A stretch of DNA of 64,000 bases from Alistipes sp. (GTDB taxonomy: Bacteria; Bacteroidota; Bacteroidia; Bacteroidales; Rikenellaceae). Positions 43,697 to 52,231 of this stretch are shown here, one piece after another; within the stretch, counting starts at the first letter, position 1; each line of letters starts with the position of its first letter. The stretch is taken from contig JAFZHB010000019.1 of assembly GCA_017555105.1 (NCBI GenBank), positions 1 to 64,000 of the forward strand. Reading direction: 5' to 3'. Under the pieces are notes generated by a model. It saw only the letters and a list, made by a program, of their open reading frames with translations, had not been told where the DNA came from and did not search any database. A program made the translations under genes and the position numbers.

Positions 43697-44323
43697 ATGG
43701 TTTGGCGAGTTTTAATCATCGTATTGTTGGCGTTGTGCCAAACATCGTTCGCGTATGCGCAAAAGCGCGTAGAGTATTATGTGCACACTAAGACCTACTA
43801 TAAGAACGGAACGGTCGCAACCGAACCGGGTACCAGCGGCCAATTCATTACACGCAATGGACAGGTGTGCTACGACTCGAATCGGGATGGGTTCAGTGTC
43901 GATAACGGCAGTTTGCAACTGAAGATCCAACAAGGAAGCACCTCCAAATATGTGGGCAGTTGCTACTACAAAGGGGAGTGCTCGTACACCTTCTACGACG
44001 ACCGAGGCGTGCTCAACATCGAAGATATTTTGGGCAATGTCTATGTCTATAAGCGCCAAACGCCCGCGGCGCATATCACCACCAGTTCGTTGATCAAGGA
44101 GCGCCCCAAGAGCGAGGTGGTCATCGTCAATCCGACGACAACTACGCCCTCCCAAAAGATTGTTTCTTGCGGTGTATGCCACGAAACGGGCAAGTGTAGC
44201 TCTTGTTACGGCAAGGGCATCTCACCCCACCACGCCCCGGGTATCATTGTCCAATGTGGCGCGTGCGGAGGCACCGGCAAATGCACTACTTGTAAAGGAA
44301 CGGGACACTACCAACTCTATTAA
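43697..44323 (+). CDS. Secreted protein C with two zinc-knuckle repeats
   Basis: This 208-residue protein has a signal peptide ending near TSFAYAQ. Residues to about 125 are a divergent relative of A and B (YYVHTKTYYKNG, YTFYDDRGVL, VYVYK). The C-terminal part has two DnaJ-like repeats of the form CxxCx5CxxCxGxG: CGVCHETGKCSSCYGKG and CGACGGTGKCTTCKGTG. Eight cysteines would bind two zincs, or form disulfides outside the cell. An exported protein with DnaJ-type knuckles is unusual. It ends the cluster and is followed by a terminator. Confidence 0.75.
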   Translation: MVWRVLIIVLLALCQTSFAYAQKRVEYYVHTKTYYKNGTVATEPGTSGQFITRNGQVCYDSNRDGFSVDNGSLQLKIQQGSTSKYVGSCYYKGECSYTFYDDRGVLNIEDILGNVYVYKRQTPAAHITTSSLIKERPKSEVVIVNPTTTTPSQKIVSCGVCHETGKCSSCYGKGISPHHAPGIIVQCGACGGTGKCTTCKGTGHYQLY

Positions 44324-44331
44324 CGAAAAAA

Positions 44332-44360
44332 CCTGTCCGACAATTCGGGCAGGCTTTTTG
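44332..44360 (+). terminator. Terminator of the secreted-protein cluster
   Basis: Eight-bp stem with one G-U pair (44332-44339 / 44346-44353), A6 before and T5 after. Confidence 0.8.
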
Positions 44361-44407
44361 CTGCTTAGGGCGGTTTGGGCACTTTTTAATTCCCCTAATT
44401 TTGAATG

Positions 44408-44926
44408 CTAAAAGTGCTCTACAAACACCGTCTCGCCGAGGGGCTTGCGCATCGTGTCGTGGCGTTCGGGCGAAGCGGGCTCACCTGCGCCGTGGCCTAC
44501 GAGCAGGATATTTACCGGCTCAAGGTGATCGGGCAGACCGAACTCACTGCGTACCACCTCGGGCTTGAACATACAGATCCAGAGCGTATCCAGACCCAGC
44601 GCCGTGGCAGCCAGCATCATATGGTCGGTGACGATCGAAGTGTCGATGTCGCCGATCTGCTTGCCGTCGTATTTGCGCGTCCAGGCGGTGTTGGTATCGG
44701 CGCATACGATGATGGCCAACGGAGCACCGAAGTCGCGGGTGCAACGCGCCAGGCGCGCCATACCCTCCTCCGACTCCACGACCAGGAGTCGCTGTGGCTG
44801 GAAATTGCACCCCGTGGGGGCTACTCTACCCGCCTCCAAGATCTGCTCCAGCTCTTCGCGGGTCACTTTCTCTGCCGTGTAGCTGCGGCAGGCGTATCGT
44901 TTCTTTACCAGACTCAAAAAATCCAT
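44408..44926 (-). CDS. Nitroreductase family protein
   Basis: This 172-residue FMN enzyme has the family start FLSLVKKRYACRSYTAEKV, in which the RxS residues contact FMN. APTGCNFQPQRLLVV follows (flavin-binding), then TDHMMLAATALGLDTLWICMF, and the C-terminal HDTMRKPLGETVF. Such enzymes reduce nitro groups, quinones or enones with NAD(P)H. It is a single gene, convergent with the secreted cluster and divergent from htpG. Confidence 0.92.
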   Translation of the reverse strand: MDFLSLVKKRYACRSYTAEKVTREELEQILEAGRVAPTGCNFQPQRLLVVESEEGMARLARCTRDFGAPLAIIVCADTNTAWTRKYDGKQIGDIDTSIVTDHMMLAATALGLDTLWICMFKPEVVRSEFGLPDHLEPVNILLVGHGAGEPASPERHDTMRKPLGETVFVEHF

Positions 44927-44953
44927 CGTCTTCTAATTTTCAGTTAACAAGAA

Positions 44954-44961
44954 CAAATATA
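44954..44961 (-). promoter_or_regulatory. -7 element of the nitroreductase gene
   Basis: TATATTTG on the minus strand, 27 nt before the start codon. Confidence 0.5.
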
Positions 44962-45017
44962 GTGCAAATTTGTGACTTTGTCATACTCCGACCGACAGAA
45001 TGGCAGAAAATTCGTGC

Positions 45018-45033
45018 TGGCACACCGTTTGAT
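45018..45033 (+). promoter_or_regulatory. Sigma-54-like promoter of htpG
   Basis: TGGCAC, then five bases and TTGAT, matches the sigma-54 consensus (TGGCAC-N5-TTGCW) except for one base. It lies 49 nt before htpG. No TAnnTTTG element is seen in the leader. The site overlaps the inverted repeat GTTTGATA/TATCAAAC (45027-45051), which could be an operator or the first hairpin of the transcript. Confidence 0.4.
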
Positions 45034-45051
45034 ATAGATAGCGTATCAAAC
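45027..45051. promoter_or_regulatory. Inverted repeat in the htpG leader
   Basis: Perfect 8-bp inverted repeat GTTTGATA (45027-45034) / TATCAAAC (45044-45051) with a 9-nt spacer. It is a candidate binding site for a heat-shock regulator. Confidence 0.5.
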
Positions 45052-45081
45052 AGCAAACAACAAAAAAACAAGATAAGCACT

Positions 45082-47142
45082 ATGAGAAACGGAACAATCG
45101 GGGTGACGACTGAGAACATCTTCCCCGTAATCAAGAAATTCCTCTATTCGGACCACGAGATCTTCCTGCGCGAGTTGATCTCCAATGCGGTGGACGCCTC
45201 GCAGAAGATGCGCACGCTCTCCTCGAAGGGTGAGTTTAAGGGCGAGCTCGGCGAGCTGAAGGTCGAGGTGTCGGCCGATCCGGACAAGCGTCTGCTCTTT
45301 ATCAAGGACCACGGTATCGGCATGACGGCCGAGGAGGTGGATCGCTACATCAACCAGATCGCCTTCTCGGGTGCCGAGGAGTTTATGGCCAAGTATCAGG
45401 ATCAGGCCATCATCGGCCACTTCGGTCTCGGTTTCTACTCCTCGTTTATGGTCTCGGACAAGGTGGAGATCTACACCCACTCCTACCGCGAGGGGGCCAA
45501 GACGGTGCATTGGAGCTGCACGGGCACGCCCGAGTTTGAGATGGAGGAGCTCGACGATAGCCGTGAGCGTGGCACAACGATCGTGCTGCACCTCTCGGAG
45601 GAGATGAAGGAGTATGCCGAGCCGACGAAGATCGAGGAGCTCTTGAAGAAGTATTGCCGCTTCCTCCCCGTGCCCGTACTCTTTGGTAAGGTGAAGGAGT
45701 GGAAGGACGGTAAGTATGTCGATACGGAGAAGGAGAATGTTATCAACAACATCGACCCGCTCTGGACGCGCAACCCGAGCGAGATCACCGAGGCGCAGTA
45801 CAAGGAGTTCTACAGCGAGCTCTACCCGATGAGCGAGGAGCCCCTCTTCTCGATCCATCTGAATATCGACTACCCCTTCAACCTGACGGGTATCCTCTAC
45901 TTCCCGAAGATCCGCAACAACTTCGAGATTCAGAAGAACAAGATCCAGCTCTACTGCAACCAGGTCTATGTGACGGATCAGGTGGAGGGCATCGTTCCCG
46001 AGTATCTGACGCTGCTGCACGGTGTGATCGACTCGCCGGATATCCCGCTCAATGTATCGCGCAGCTACCTGCAGAGCGACCCGAATGTGAAGAAGATCTC
46101 GGGTTACATCACGCGCAAGGTGGCTGATCGCCTGCAGGAACTCTTCAAGACGATGCGCACGGACTACGAGCAGAAGTGGGACGACCTGAAGGTCTTCATC
46201 CAGTATGGCCTCTTGACCGATGAGAAGTTCGCCGAGAAGGCGTGCGATATCATGCTCTGGAAGAGCGTCTCGGGCAGCTACTACACGCCGAAGGAGTACA
46301 CCGAGCTGGTGAAGGAGCAGCAGACCGACAAGAATAAGGATCTCGTATTCCTCTATGTCGACGACGCCGTGGCGAAGCACGCCTTTGTAGAGGCGGCCAA
46401 GAACAAGGGCTATGATGTCTTGGAGCTCAATGGTCAGCTCGATAACCACTACATCAACTGGTATGAGCAGAAGAACGAGCATACGCGCTTCGTGCGTGTG
46501 GACAGCGATGTGGTCGAGAAACTGATTCAGAAGGCCGAGCCGCAGACGATGACCCTCACGACGGCACAGCAGGAGCTGCTGACGCCCGTCTTCGAGAGCC
46601 AGATGCCGCAGGACGAGCAGATCAACTACCACATTTCGTTCGAGCCGATGTCGGCTGACGATGCCCCCGTAGTGATCACGCAGAATGAGTTCATGCGCCG
46701 CATGAAGGAGATGGCTGCGATGGGTGGCGGCGGTATGAGCCAGTTCTATGGCCAGATGCCCGACCACTTCACGATTGCCGTCAATGGCAACCACCCCATC
46801 GTGATCAACATCCTGGGCGAGGTGGAGCACTCCTACGGCGATAAGCTCCGCACGATGACCAAGAAGATCGATGCTGCCGTAGCTGAGGAGCAGCGCTTCG
46901 AGGAGGTTGTGAAGGGCAAGAAAGAGGAGGAGCTTACGAGCGAGGAGAAATCGACGCGCGAGGAGCTCTCGAAGAAGATCATCACGCTGCGTGAGGAGCG
47001 CGACGAGCGCCTGAAGGAGATCGGCACGGAGAACAAACTCGTGAAGCAGATTATCGACCTGGCACTCCTCTCGAACGGACTCTTGAAGGGTAAGTCGCTC
47101 ACCGACTTTATCCAGCGTTCGATCTCGCTCATCGAGAAGTAG
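45082..47142 (+). CDS. htpG: Chaperone HtpG (Hsp90)
   Basis: This 686-residue Hsp90 starts MRNGTIGVTTENIFPVIKK. A longer in-frame ATG at 44794 lies inside the nitroreductase gene and is rejected. The N-terminal GHKL ATPase has NAVDAS, KDHGIGMT and GHFGLGFYSSFMV. A middle domain with DIPLNVSRSYLQSD and a charged C-terminal dimerisation domain follow. HtpG remodels client proteins with DnaK. The gene is monocistronic with its own leader and terminator. Confidence 0.97.
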   Translation: MRNGTIGVTTENIFPVIKKFLYSDHEIFLRELISNAVDASQKMRTLSSKGEFKGELGELKVEVSADPDKRLLFIKDHGIGMTAEEVDRYINQIAFSGAEEFMAKYQDQAIIGHFGLGFYSSFMVSDKVEIYTHSYREGAKTVHWSCTGTPEFEMEELDDSRERGTTIVLHLSEEMKEYAEPTKIEELLKKYCRFLPVPVLFGKVKEWKDGKYVDTEKENVINNIDPLWTRNPSEITEAQYKEFYSELYPMSEEPLFSIHLNIDYPFNLTGILYFPKIRNNFEIQKNKIQLYCNQVYVTDQVEGIVPEYLTLLHGVIDSPDIPLNVSRSYLQSDPNVKKISGYITRKVADRLQELFKTMRTDYEQKWDDLKVFIQYGLLTDEKFAEKACDIMLWKSVSGSYYTPKEYTELVKEQQTDKNKDLVFLYVDDAVAKHAFVEAAKNKGYDVLELNGQLDNHYINWYEQKNEHTRFVRVDSDVVEKLIQKAEPQTMTLTTAQQELLTPVFESQMPQDEQINYHISFEPMSADDAPVVITQNEFMRRMKEMAAMGGGGMSQFYGQMPDHFTIAVNGNHPIVINILGEVEHSYGDKLRTMTKKIDAAVAEEQRFEEVVKGKKEEELTSEEKSTREELSKKIITLREERDERLKEIGTENKLVKQIIDLALLSNGLLKGKSLTDFIQRSISLIEK

Positions 47143-47167
47143 GCGATCTGCCGGATAGGAAAAAGAG

Positions 47168-47212
47168 ACGAGGTTGTCCAACCATATGTTGCGACAACCT
47201 CGTTTTGTTTTT
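47168..47212 (+). terminator. htpG terminator
   Basis: Perfect 11-bp stem (47168-47178 / 47193-47203) followed by TTTTGTTTTT. It abuts the convergent FAD synthetase gene. Confidence 0.9.
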
Positions 47213-47214
47213 GT

Positions 47215-47778
47215 TTAGCGTTGAAGGAGTTCGATCGGATGTCCCAAGAGGCGTTCGGCCGATTGATGATCTCCTGCGGCAATGTGCTCCCGGATCAGCG
47301 TGGAGCTGACGCGCTCGCCCTCGATCTCGCACGCCTCGACCTCACTGACGGCAAGTGTTGCGATCTGGAGTTCGTGTGCCGAGAGACGATCGTGACCAAA
47401 GCGGTGGTTGTAGCCGGCCACCAGGACGCGGGCGTTGAGCTTTCCGATCAGGAAATCGCGGGCAAAGGCCTCGCCGCTCTGTGCGGCAGTTGCCTGGTTG
47501 AAGGGCAGGATGACCAGCGTGTCGACTCCGTAGGCGGCCAGAAGCGCAGCCTTCTCCTCATCGGAGGTGAGCAGCTGCAATCCCTCGCTCCGTCCCAGCG
47601 CGATGCGCGGATGGGGATCGAAGGTGACCACTACGCGTCGCAGCCCATCGCGCTTGGCGACCTCATTGAGCCGCTTGAGCAGCGCCTGATGTCCCAGGTG
47701 TACACCGTCAAACGAGCCCACCGTAACGACTGTGGGCTGCTCGAAGCGTGTGATTTGATCGGCTCGAAGCTGCTGCAT
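47215..47778 (-). CDS. FAD synthetase domain protein (no flavokinase)
   Basis: This 187-residue protein matches only the N-terminal nucleotidyltransferase half of bifunctional RibF. It has GSFDGVHLGHQAL (HxGH motif), FDPHPR, NARVLVAGYNHRFGHDR, and the family end SSTLIREHIAAGDHQSAERLLGHP. Bifunctional RibF continues here with a riboflavin kinase domain to about 310 residues; this one stops after nine more positions. It would adenylate FMN to FAD or another substrate. It is last in the operon from 53110, 3 nt after rex, and no kinase frame is seen downstream. Confidence 0.85.
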   Translation of the reverse strand: MQQLRADQITRFEQPTVVTVGSFDGVHLGHQALLKRLNEVAKRDGLRRVVVTFDPHPRIALGRSEGLQLLTSDEEKAALLAAYGVDTLVILPFNQATAAQSGEAFARDFLIGKLNARVLVAGYNHRFGHDRLSAHELQIATLAVSEVEACEIEGERVSSTLIREHIAAGDHQSAERLLGHPIELLQR

Positions 47779-47781
47779 GGA

Positions 47782-48426
47782 TTAGGCGTTGAGGTCGGCC
47801 TCCTTGACAAAGTAGGCCACTTTCTCGAGCAGGGTCGTGATGTCGTAGTTCTCCACGACAATGCCCTGCGGGAAGTTCAAAGGTGTAGAGGTGAAGTTCA
47901 GCACCCCCTTGATGCCGGCGTTGATGATCGGCACGACCAGCTGCGGGGCTACGGTTGTCGGGAGCGAGAGCACGACCATCGAGAGGTTCAGCTCCTCGAC
48001 CATCTGCTCGAACGACTGCATGTGGTAGCACGGAATGCCATCGATCACCGTGCCGACCTTTGCGGGGTCGATGTCAAATGCGGCGGTGATCTTCAGCTTC
48101 AGACGACGGCCGTTGAAGTAGCGCGTGATCGCCTGTCCGAGGTGACCCATGCCCAATACGGCGATGTTCATCGGCTCCTCGCTGTCGAGGATCGAGGAGA
48201 TGTAGTCGATCAGCACCTCCACATCGTAGCCCTTCTTCGTGTCGCTCGAGAAACCGATCAGCATCAGGTCGCGGCGCACCTGCACCGCCGTGATGCCGTG
48301 CATGCCGGCCAGGATGTGCGAGTAGATGTGCGTGATCCCCTGCTTCTTGCACGAAAGCAGGGTGCGACGGTATTCGCTGAGGCGTTCGATCGTCTTTTCG
48401 GGAATCGGGTTCGGAAGTGTGGCCAT
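47782..48426 (-). CDS. rex: Redox-sensing repressor Rex
   Basis: This 214-residue repressor has an N-terminal winged helix (IPEKTIERLSEYRRTLLSCKKQG, VQVRRDLMLIGFSS). A Rossmann domain with the dinucleotide loop AVLGMGHLGQAI follows, plus a C-terminal swap helix (VENYDITTLLEKVAYFV). Rex binds NADH and leaves DNA when NADH/NAD+ rises, so it controls fermentative and respiratory genes. It lies inside the minus-strand operon between the LysM protein and the FAD synthetase. No Rex operator was identified in this window. Confidence 0.96.
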   Translation of the reverse strand: MATLPNPIPEKTIERLSEYRRTLLSCKKQGITHIYSHILAGMHGITAVQVRRDLMLIGFSSDTKKGYDVEVLIDYISSILDSEEPMNIAVLGMGHLGQAITRYFNGRRLKLKITAAFDIDPAKVGTVIDGIPCYHMQSFEQMVEELNLSMVVLSLPTTVAPQLVVPIINAGIKGVLNFTSTPLNFPQGIVVENYDITTLLEKVAYFVKEADLNA

Positions 48427-48439
48427 CGTATGCGGTGGG

Positions 48440-50275
48440 TTACTCGATGCTGATGGTGAAGTTGCTGTGGTAGTTTACACGCATCCAGCTCGTGTTGTTG
48501 TGGTTCGAGGTGGGTTCCTCCTGCTCGAAGCGGTAACGCGTCTGCAACGGCTCATAGCGGCGATCCTCCAGGTCGTACTCGATGTCGTTGAACATCGCCG
48601 GGCAGAAGATCATCGCAGCGTCGTAGCCACGATAAGCATAGAGCGACGGCAACAACGAGAAGGCGCGGATGTAGGCGCGATCGAAGTCGAGGATCACCTG
48701 GCTGTCACGCTTGGCGTGGTAGGTCGTGAAGAAGACAACACGGTTCTTGAAGAAGATCGTGCGGTCGATGTTGTTGTAACGATTCCAACGCGTATTGCCG
48801 ATGACGCGGTAGTTGGGGTTGCCCAGCGCGCGTGCGCGGATGTTCGTGTCGGCCGAGGCCAATGCCGCCAAGATGCGGTCTACCTCGATCTCGTTGTCGG
48901 CCATCACGACGAAGAGGTGCTCGTCGTCGTTCTGCAGCAGCGGCGAGAGGTCCGAGGGGTTGATCTCATCCTCCTTCAGCTTCACCGACGGGTGTACATA
49001 TTCGTATTGGTAGGTCTCGTAGGTGCGATCGCCCAGCAGTGCCAGGATCTCCTGCTCGAAGGCCTTGTCCGTGCGCTCGGTGTAGATGAGCGTGATGCGC
49101 GTACCGGCGGCCAACAGATCCTTCGCTTTGGCATACTTCTGCTGCGGGTTGGGAGCCATCTGGAAGAGCGCATCGCTCTGGATGCGGGTCATGTGAGCCA
49201 GGGGCGAGACCACGGGGATCTGCTTCTCCTCGGCCAGACGCACCACGGGCTCCATCTGATCCTCGTAGATCGGGCCTACGATGAGCTTGGCGGTGCGAAC
49301 GGCCTCCTCCTGCGTCAGCTCCTCAATGCGGGCGGTCGAACGCTGCGTGTCGAAGAGACTGAGATCCACCGAGTGGCCATAGCGCGTGCGCACACTGTCC
49401 AGACCGAGTAGGAAGCCGCGGTAGAAGCTGATGTAGTTCTCGTTCGGCGTTCCCTCCTGCGTCAGTGGCAGCAGCAGGGCTACACGCAGCGGGTCGCAGG
49501 TGCAGTGGGCACGGAAGTCGATGCTCGTGTGGTTGCCGATCGTAGTCGGTGCAGACTCCTCCTCGGCTTGCACGCTCGGTGCAGCGCTCTCCGGGTTGCG
49601 AAGTTTGATGATCGCACCGGCCTTCAGGTCGCTTGGCTGCAAGCCGTCGTTGAGTGCCGTCAGCTCCTCGGTGGTGATACCTGCACGGCGCGAGAGCGAG
49701 TAGAAGGTATCCCCCGCTTGCACCACATAGTACTCCTCGCCCACCGTGGCTACGCTGTTGAGCTGCTCGGTGTAGGCCTCCCACTGTGCCATCATCTCCT
49801 GCTCGTCGCTCTTGCCGATCTCCTTCTTGCGAATCAGGATCTCCTGTCCGAGGCTGAGGTGTGCCGGGTCGATCGAGGGGTTGTCCTCGATGATCGTCTG
49901 CACGGGAACCTCATAGAGTCGCGCAATGGCGTAGAGCGTTTCGCCCTTCGCTACATAGTGCATCGCAAAGGTCTTTTTCAGACGCTTCTCGTCGCTCTTC
50001 GTGCGGGCAGTATTCGGCGTGCTCTCAGGCTCAATAGTGGGAATACGCAACTTTGCACCCGCCTTCAAACCCTCACTGAGCGTCGGGTTGTGTTGGAGAA
50101 TCAGGCTCTCGCTCACGGCGTACTCCTGCGAGAGCGCGTAGAGCGTCTCACCCGCAGCAACGGTATGCACATAGTACTTCGTGCCGTTGATATAGACCTT
50201 CGTGGTCGATTTCTCGATGGCTGGCACGGAGAGTGCCGAAAGCATCAGCAGCAGCGCTGCACAACATCTCTTCAT
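48440..50275 (-). CDS. LysM and periplasmic-binding-fold protein
   Basis: This 611-residue exported protein has a signal peptide ending near VPAIE. Three LysM domains (about 27-75, 100-150 and 175-225) bind peptidoglycan: YYVHTVAAGETLYALS, HYVAKGETLYAIA and YYVVQAGDTFYSLS. From about 255 a type-1 periplasmic-binding-protein fold follows (RVALLLPLT, LIVGPIYEDQMEPVV, GYDAAMIFCPAMF). The combination anchors a ligand-binding module to the wall. No ABC transporter adjoins it, so it may be a sensor or structural protein, like LpoA/YraM-type factors. Confidence 0.85.
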   Translation of the reverse strand: MKRCCAALLLMLSALSVPAIEKSTTKVYINGTKYYVHTVAAGETLYALSQEYAVSESLILQHNPTLSEGLKAGAKLRIPTIEPESTPNTARTKSDEKRLKKTFAMHYVAKGETLYAIARLYEVPVQTIIEDNPSIDPAHLSLGQEILIRKKEIGKSDEQEMMAQWEAYTEQLNSVATVGEEYYVVQAGDTFYSLSRRAGITTEELTALNDGLQPSDLKAGAIIKLRNPESAAPSVQAEEESAPTTIGNHTSIDFRAHCTCDPLRVALLLPLTQEGTPNENYISFYRGFLLGLDSVRTRYGHSVDLSLFDTQRSTARIEELTQEEAVRTAKLIVGPIYEDQMEPVVRLAEEKQIPVVSPLAHMTRIQSDALFQMAPNPQQKYAKAKDLLAAGTRITLIYTERTDKAFEQEILALLGDRTYETYQYEYVHPSVKLKEDEINPSDLSPLLQNDDEHLFVVMADNEIEVDRILAALASADTNIRARALGNPNYRVIGNTRWNRYNNIDRTIFFKNRVVFFTTYHAKRDSQVILDFDRAYIRAFSLLPSLYAYRGYDAAMIFCPAMFNDIEYDLEDRRYEPLQTRYRFEQEEPTSNHNNTSWMRVNYHSNFTISIE

Positions 50276-50288
50276 TGTTTCTGTTTTG

Positions 50289-51053
50289 CTATTTTTTGTC
50301 GCGCATGCGAATCTCGGTGATCACCTTCTTGGTGTAGAGCGGGAAATCACCGTTCATCATCCATGCATAGTAACTCGGTTCGTTGCGGAAGACCTCAGCC
50401 ACCGAACGGCCGCGGTGCTTACCAAAACCGAAGACCTCCTCCTGCTGCTCGTTGTAGAGCACATAGCCGGCATAGTCGGCAGCCTTGCCGCGCTCGGAGA
50501 ACTCGGCCAGGAAGTCGATGTCGTTCTCCAGATCGTCGTAACGCTCGAGCTGGGCCTTCAACACCTCGTAGGTGGCACGCGTATCGGCCTCGGCCGAGTG
50601 GGCGTCCTCCAGGTCGCGGTCGCAGTAGAACTTATAGGCGGCGACCAGGGTGCGCTGCTCCTTCTTGTGGAAGATGTTCTGCACATCGATAAACCTGCGC
50701 TGCTTGAGGTCTACATCGACCCCCGCACGCAGAAACTCCTCGACCAGCAGCGGTAGGTCGAATCGGTTGGAGTTGAAGCCACCGAAGTCGCACCCCTGGA
50801 TGAACTGTGCCAACGATTTGGCCAGCTGCTGGAAGGTGGGCTCGTTGCGCACATCCTCATCCGTGATGCCGTGTACGGCCGTAGCCTCGGGCGGAATGGG
50901 GATCGTAGGATTCACCTTGCGGGTCTTGGGGATCTCCGTTCCGTCGGGCATGATCTTGATCATCGAGATCTCGACGATGCGATCCTTGGAGGTATCGACG
51001 CCCGTCGTCTCCAGGTCAAAGAAGACGATCGGGCGTTTCAGATTGAGCTTCAT
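50289..51053 (-). CDS. 3'-5' exonuclease, DnaQ-like
   Basis: This 254-residue DEDD exonuclease has exo I FFDLETTGVD (Asp and Glu at 12-14), HGITDEDVRNEP and FGGFNSNRFDLPLLV for exo II, and the exo III region AHSAEADTRATYEV. The extra C-terminal EVFGFGKHRGRSVAEV stretch is an additional small domain often found in bacterial exonucleases of this type. It may act as the proofreading subunit for DnaE or in RNA/DNA repair. It is 5 nt after dnaN, which fits a replication role. Confidence 0.9.
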   Translation of the reverse strand: MKLNLKRPIVFFDLETTGVDTSKDRIVEISMIKIMPDGTEIPKTRKVNPTIPIPPEATAVHGITDEDVRNEPTFQQLAKSLAQFIQGCDFGGFNSNRFDLPLLVEEFLRAGVDVDLKQRRFIDVQNIFHKKEQRTLVAAYKFYCDRDLEDAHSAEADTRATYEVLKAQLERYDDLENDIDFLAEFSERGKAADYAGYVLYNEQQEEVFGFGKHRGRSVAEVFRNEPSYYAWMMNGDFPLYTKKVITEIRMRDKK

Positions 51054-51058
51054 TGCCT

Positions 51059-52183
51059 CTATGCGTTGATCATCATCGGCATGAGCAGCATGAGCGTTGC
51101 CGAGCTCTGCTTGTCGTCGTAGACGGGCTTGAAGACACCGGCACGGGTCGAATCAGCCAGCTCGATCAGCACGGTCGGCGTGGCGATGTTCGAGAGGATC
51201 TCCACCAGGAAGGTTGACTTGAAACCGATCGAGATCGGCTCACCGTCGTAGCTGCACGAGAGGGTCTCGTTGGCCGACATCGAGAAGTTGATGTCCTGTG
51301 CCGTCAGCGTGATCTTGTTGTTGGCGATATCCATGCGGATGAGGTTCGTCGTCGGATTCGAGCAGACAGCTACGCGCTTGATGCCGTTCAGCAACTCGAT
51401 GCGATCGACGAGCAGCTTGTTCGGGTTGGCCGTCGGAATCACAGCGTTGTAGTTCGGGAAGGTGCCCTCGATCAGGCGGCACGAGAGCGTGTGGCTCTTG
51501 AGCTCGAAGCAGGCGTTGTTCGAGTCGTACGACACCTTGATGTCGTCCTCCTCCTTCAGCAGGATGTTCTTCAGCAGGTTGGCGGGCTTCTTGTGCAGGA
51601 TGAAGGCTGCCGAGGTCTCGTTCTCGATCTCAGCCTCGTACTTCACGAGCTTGTGAGCATCCGTACCTACGCAGGTGAGCGAGCCGGGCTGCAGGTTCAT
51701 GTATACACCATTCATCACGGGACGCAACTCGTCGTCGGCCGTGGCGAAGATCGTCTTGTTGATACCGTTTACCAGCAGGTCTACATTGAGCATGAACTCC
51801 TTCTTCTCGTTGTTGAGCTGCTGCATGGCGGGATAGCTTACGGCGTTGGCACCCGGAATCGAGAGCGAACCGCTCTTCCAGCTGATGGTGATCTCCCAGT
51901 TCTTCTCGTTGACCTCAATCGTGAGCGGCAGTTCGGGGAACTCCTTGAGCGAGTCGAGGATCTGCTTCGAGGGGGCAGCAACCATGCCGGCGCTCTCTAC
52001 GCTCTCAACCTCCAAACGGCCAATCAGACGCGTCTCCAGATCCGAAGCAGTTACCTTCAGCGTGTTGCCCTCGAGCTCCATGAGGAAGTAGTCGAGGATG
52101 GGAAGCGTGTTCTTGTTGCTGATCACTTTGCCGGTGGTAGCCAGCAGCGAAAGCAGGGCCGAGCTTGATACAGTGAATTTCAT
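51059..52183 (-). CDS. dnaN: DNA polymerase III sliding clamp
   Basis: This 374-residue clamp subunit starts MKFTVSSSALLSLLATTGKVI and has three clamp folds. The typical blocks LPILDYFLMELEGNTLKVTASDLE and LVDRIELLNGIKRVAVCSN are present, and the C-terminus ends with LMLLMPMMINA, the usual MP/L-rich tail. It encircles DNA as a dimer and tethers polymerase. It lies between the nucleoside phosphorylase and the exonuclease, in the same minus-strand operon. Confidence 0.96.
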   Translation of the reverse strand: MKFTVSSSALLSLLATTGKVISNKNTLPILDYFLMELEGNTLKVTASDLETRLIGRLEVESVESAGMVAAPSKQILDSLKEFPELPLTIEVNEKNWEITISWKSGSLSIPGANAVSYPAMQQLNNEKKEFMLNVDLLVNGINKTIFATADDELRPVMNGVYMNLQPGSLTCVGTDAHKLVKYEAEIENETSAAFILHKKPANLLKNILLKEEDDIKVSYDSNNACFELKSHTLSCRLIEGTFPNYNAVIPTANPNKLLVDRIELLNGIKRVAVCSNPTTNLIRMDIANNKITLTAQDINFSMSANETLSCSYDGEPISIGFKSTFLVEILSNIATPTVLIELADSTRAGVFKPVYDDKQSSATLMLLMPMMINA

Positions 52184-52231
52184 TGTTGTGTTAGATTTTT
52201 TATTGTTTGATTATTTTTTTCGTTGGAGTTC

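Noticed and set aside
43697-44323. A DnaJ-type co-chaperone
   Set aside because: It has knuckle-like repeats but no J domain and carries a signal peptide, so a DnaJ role is not supported.
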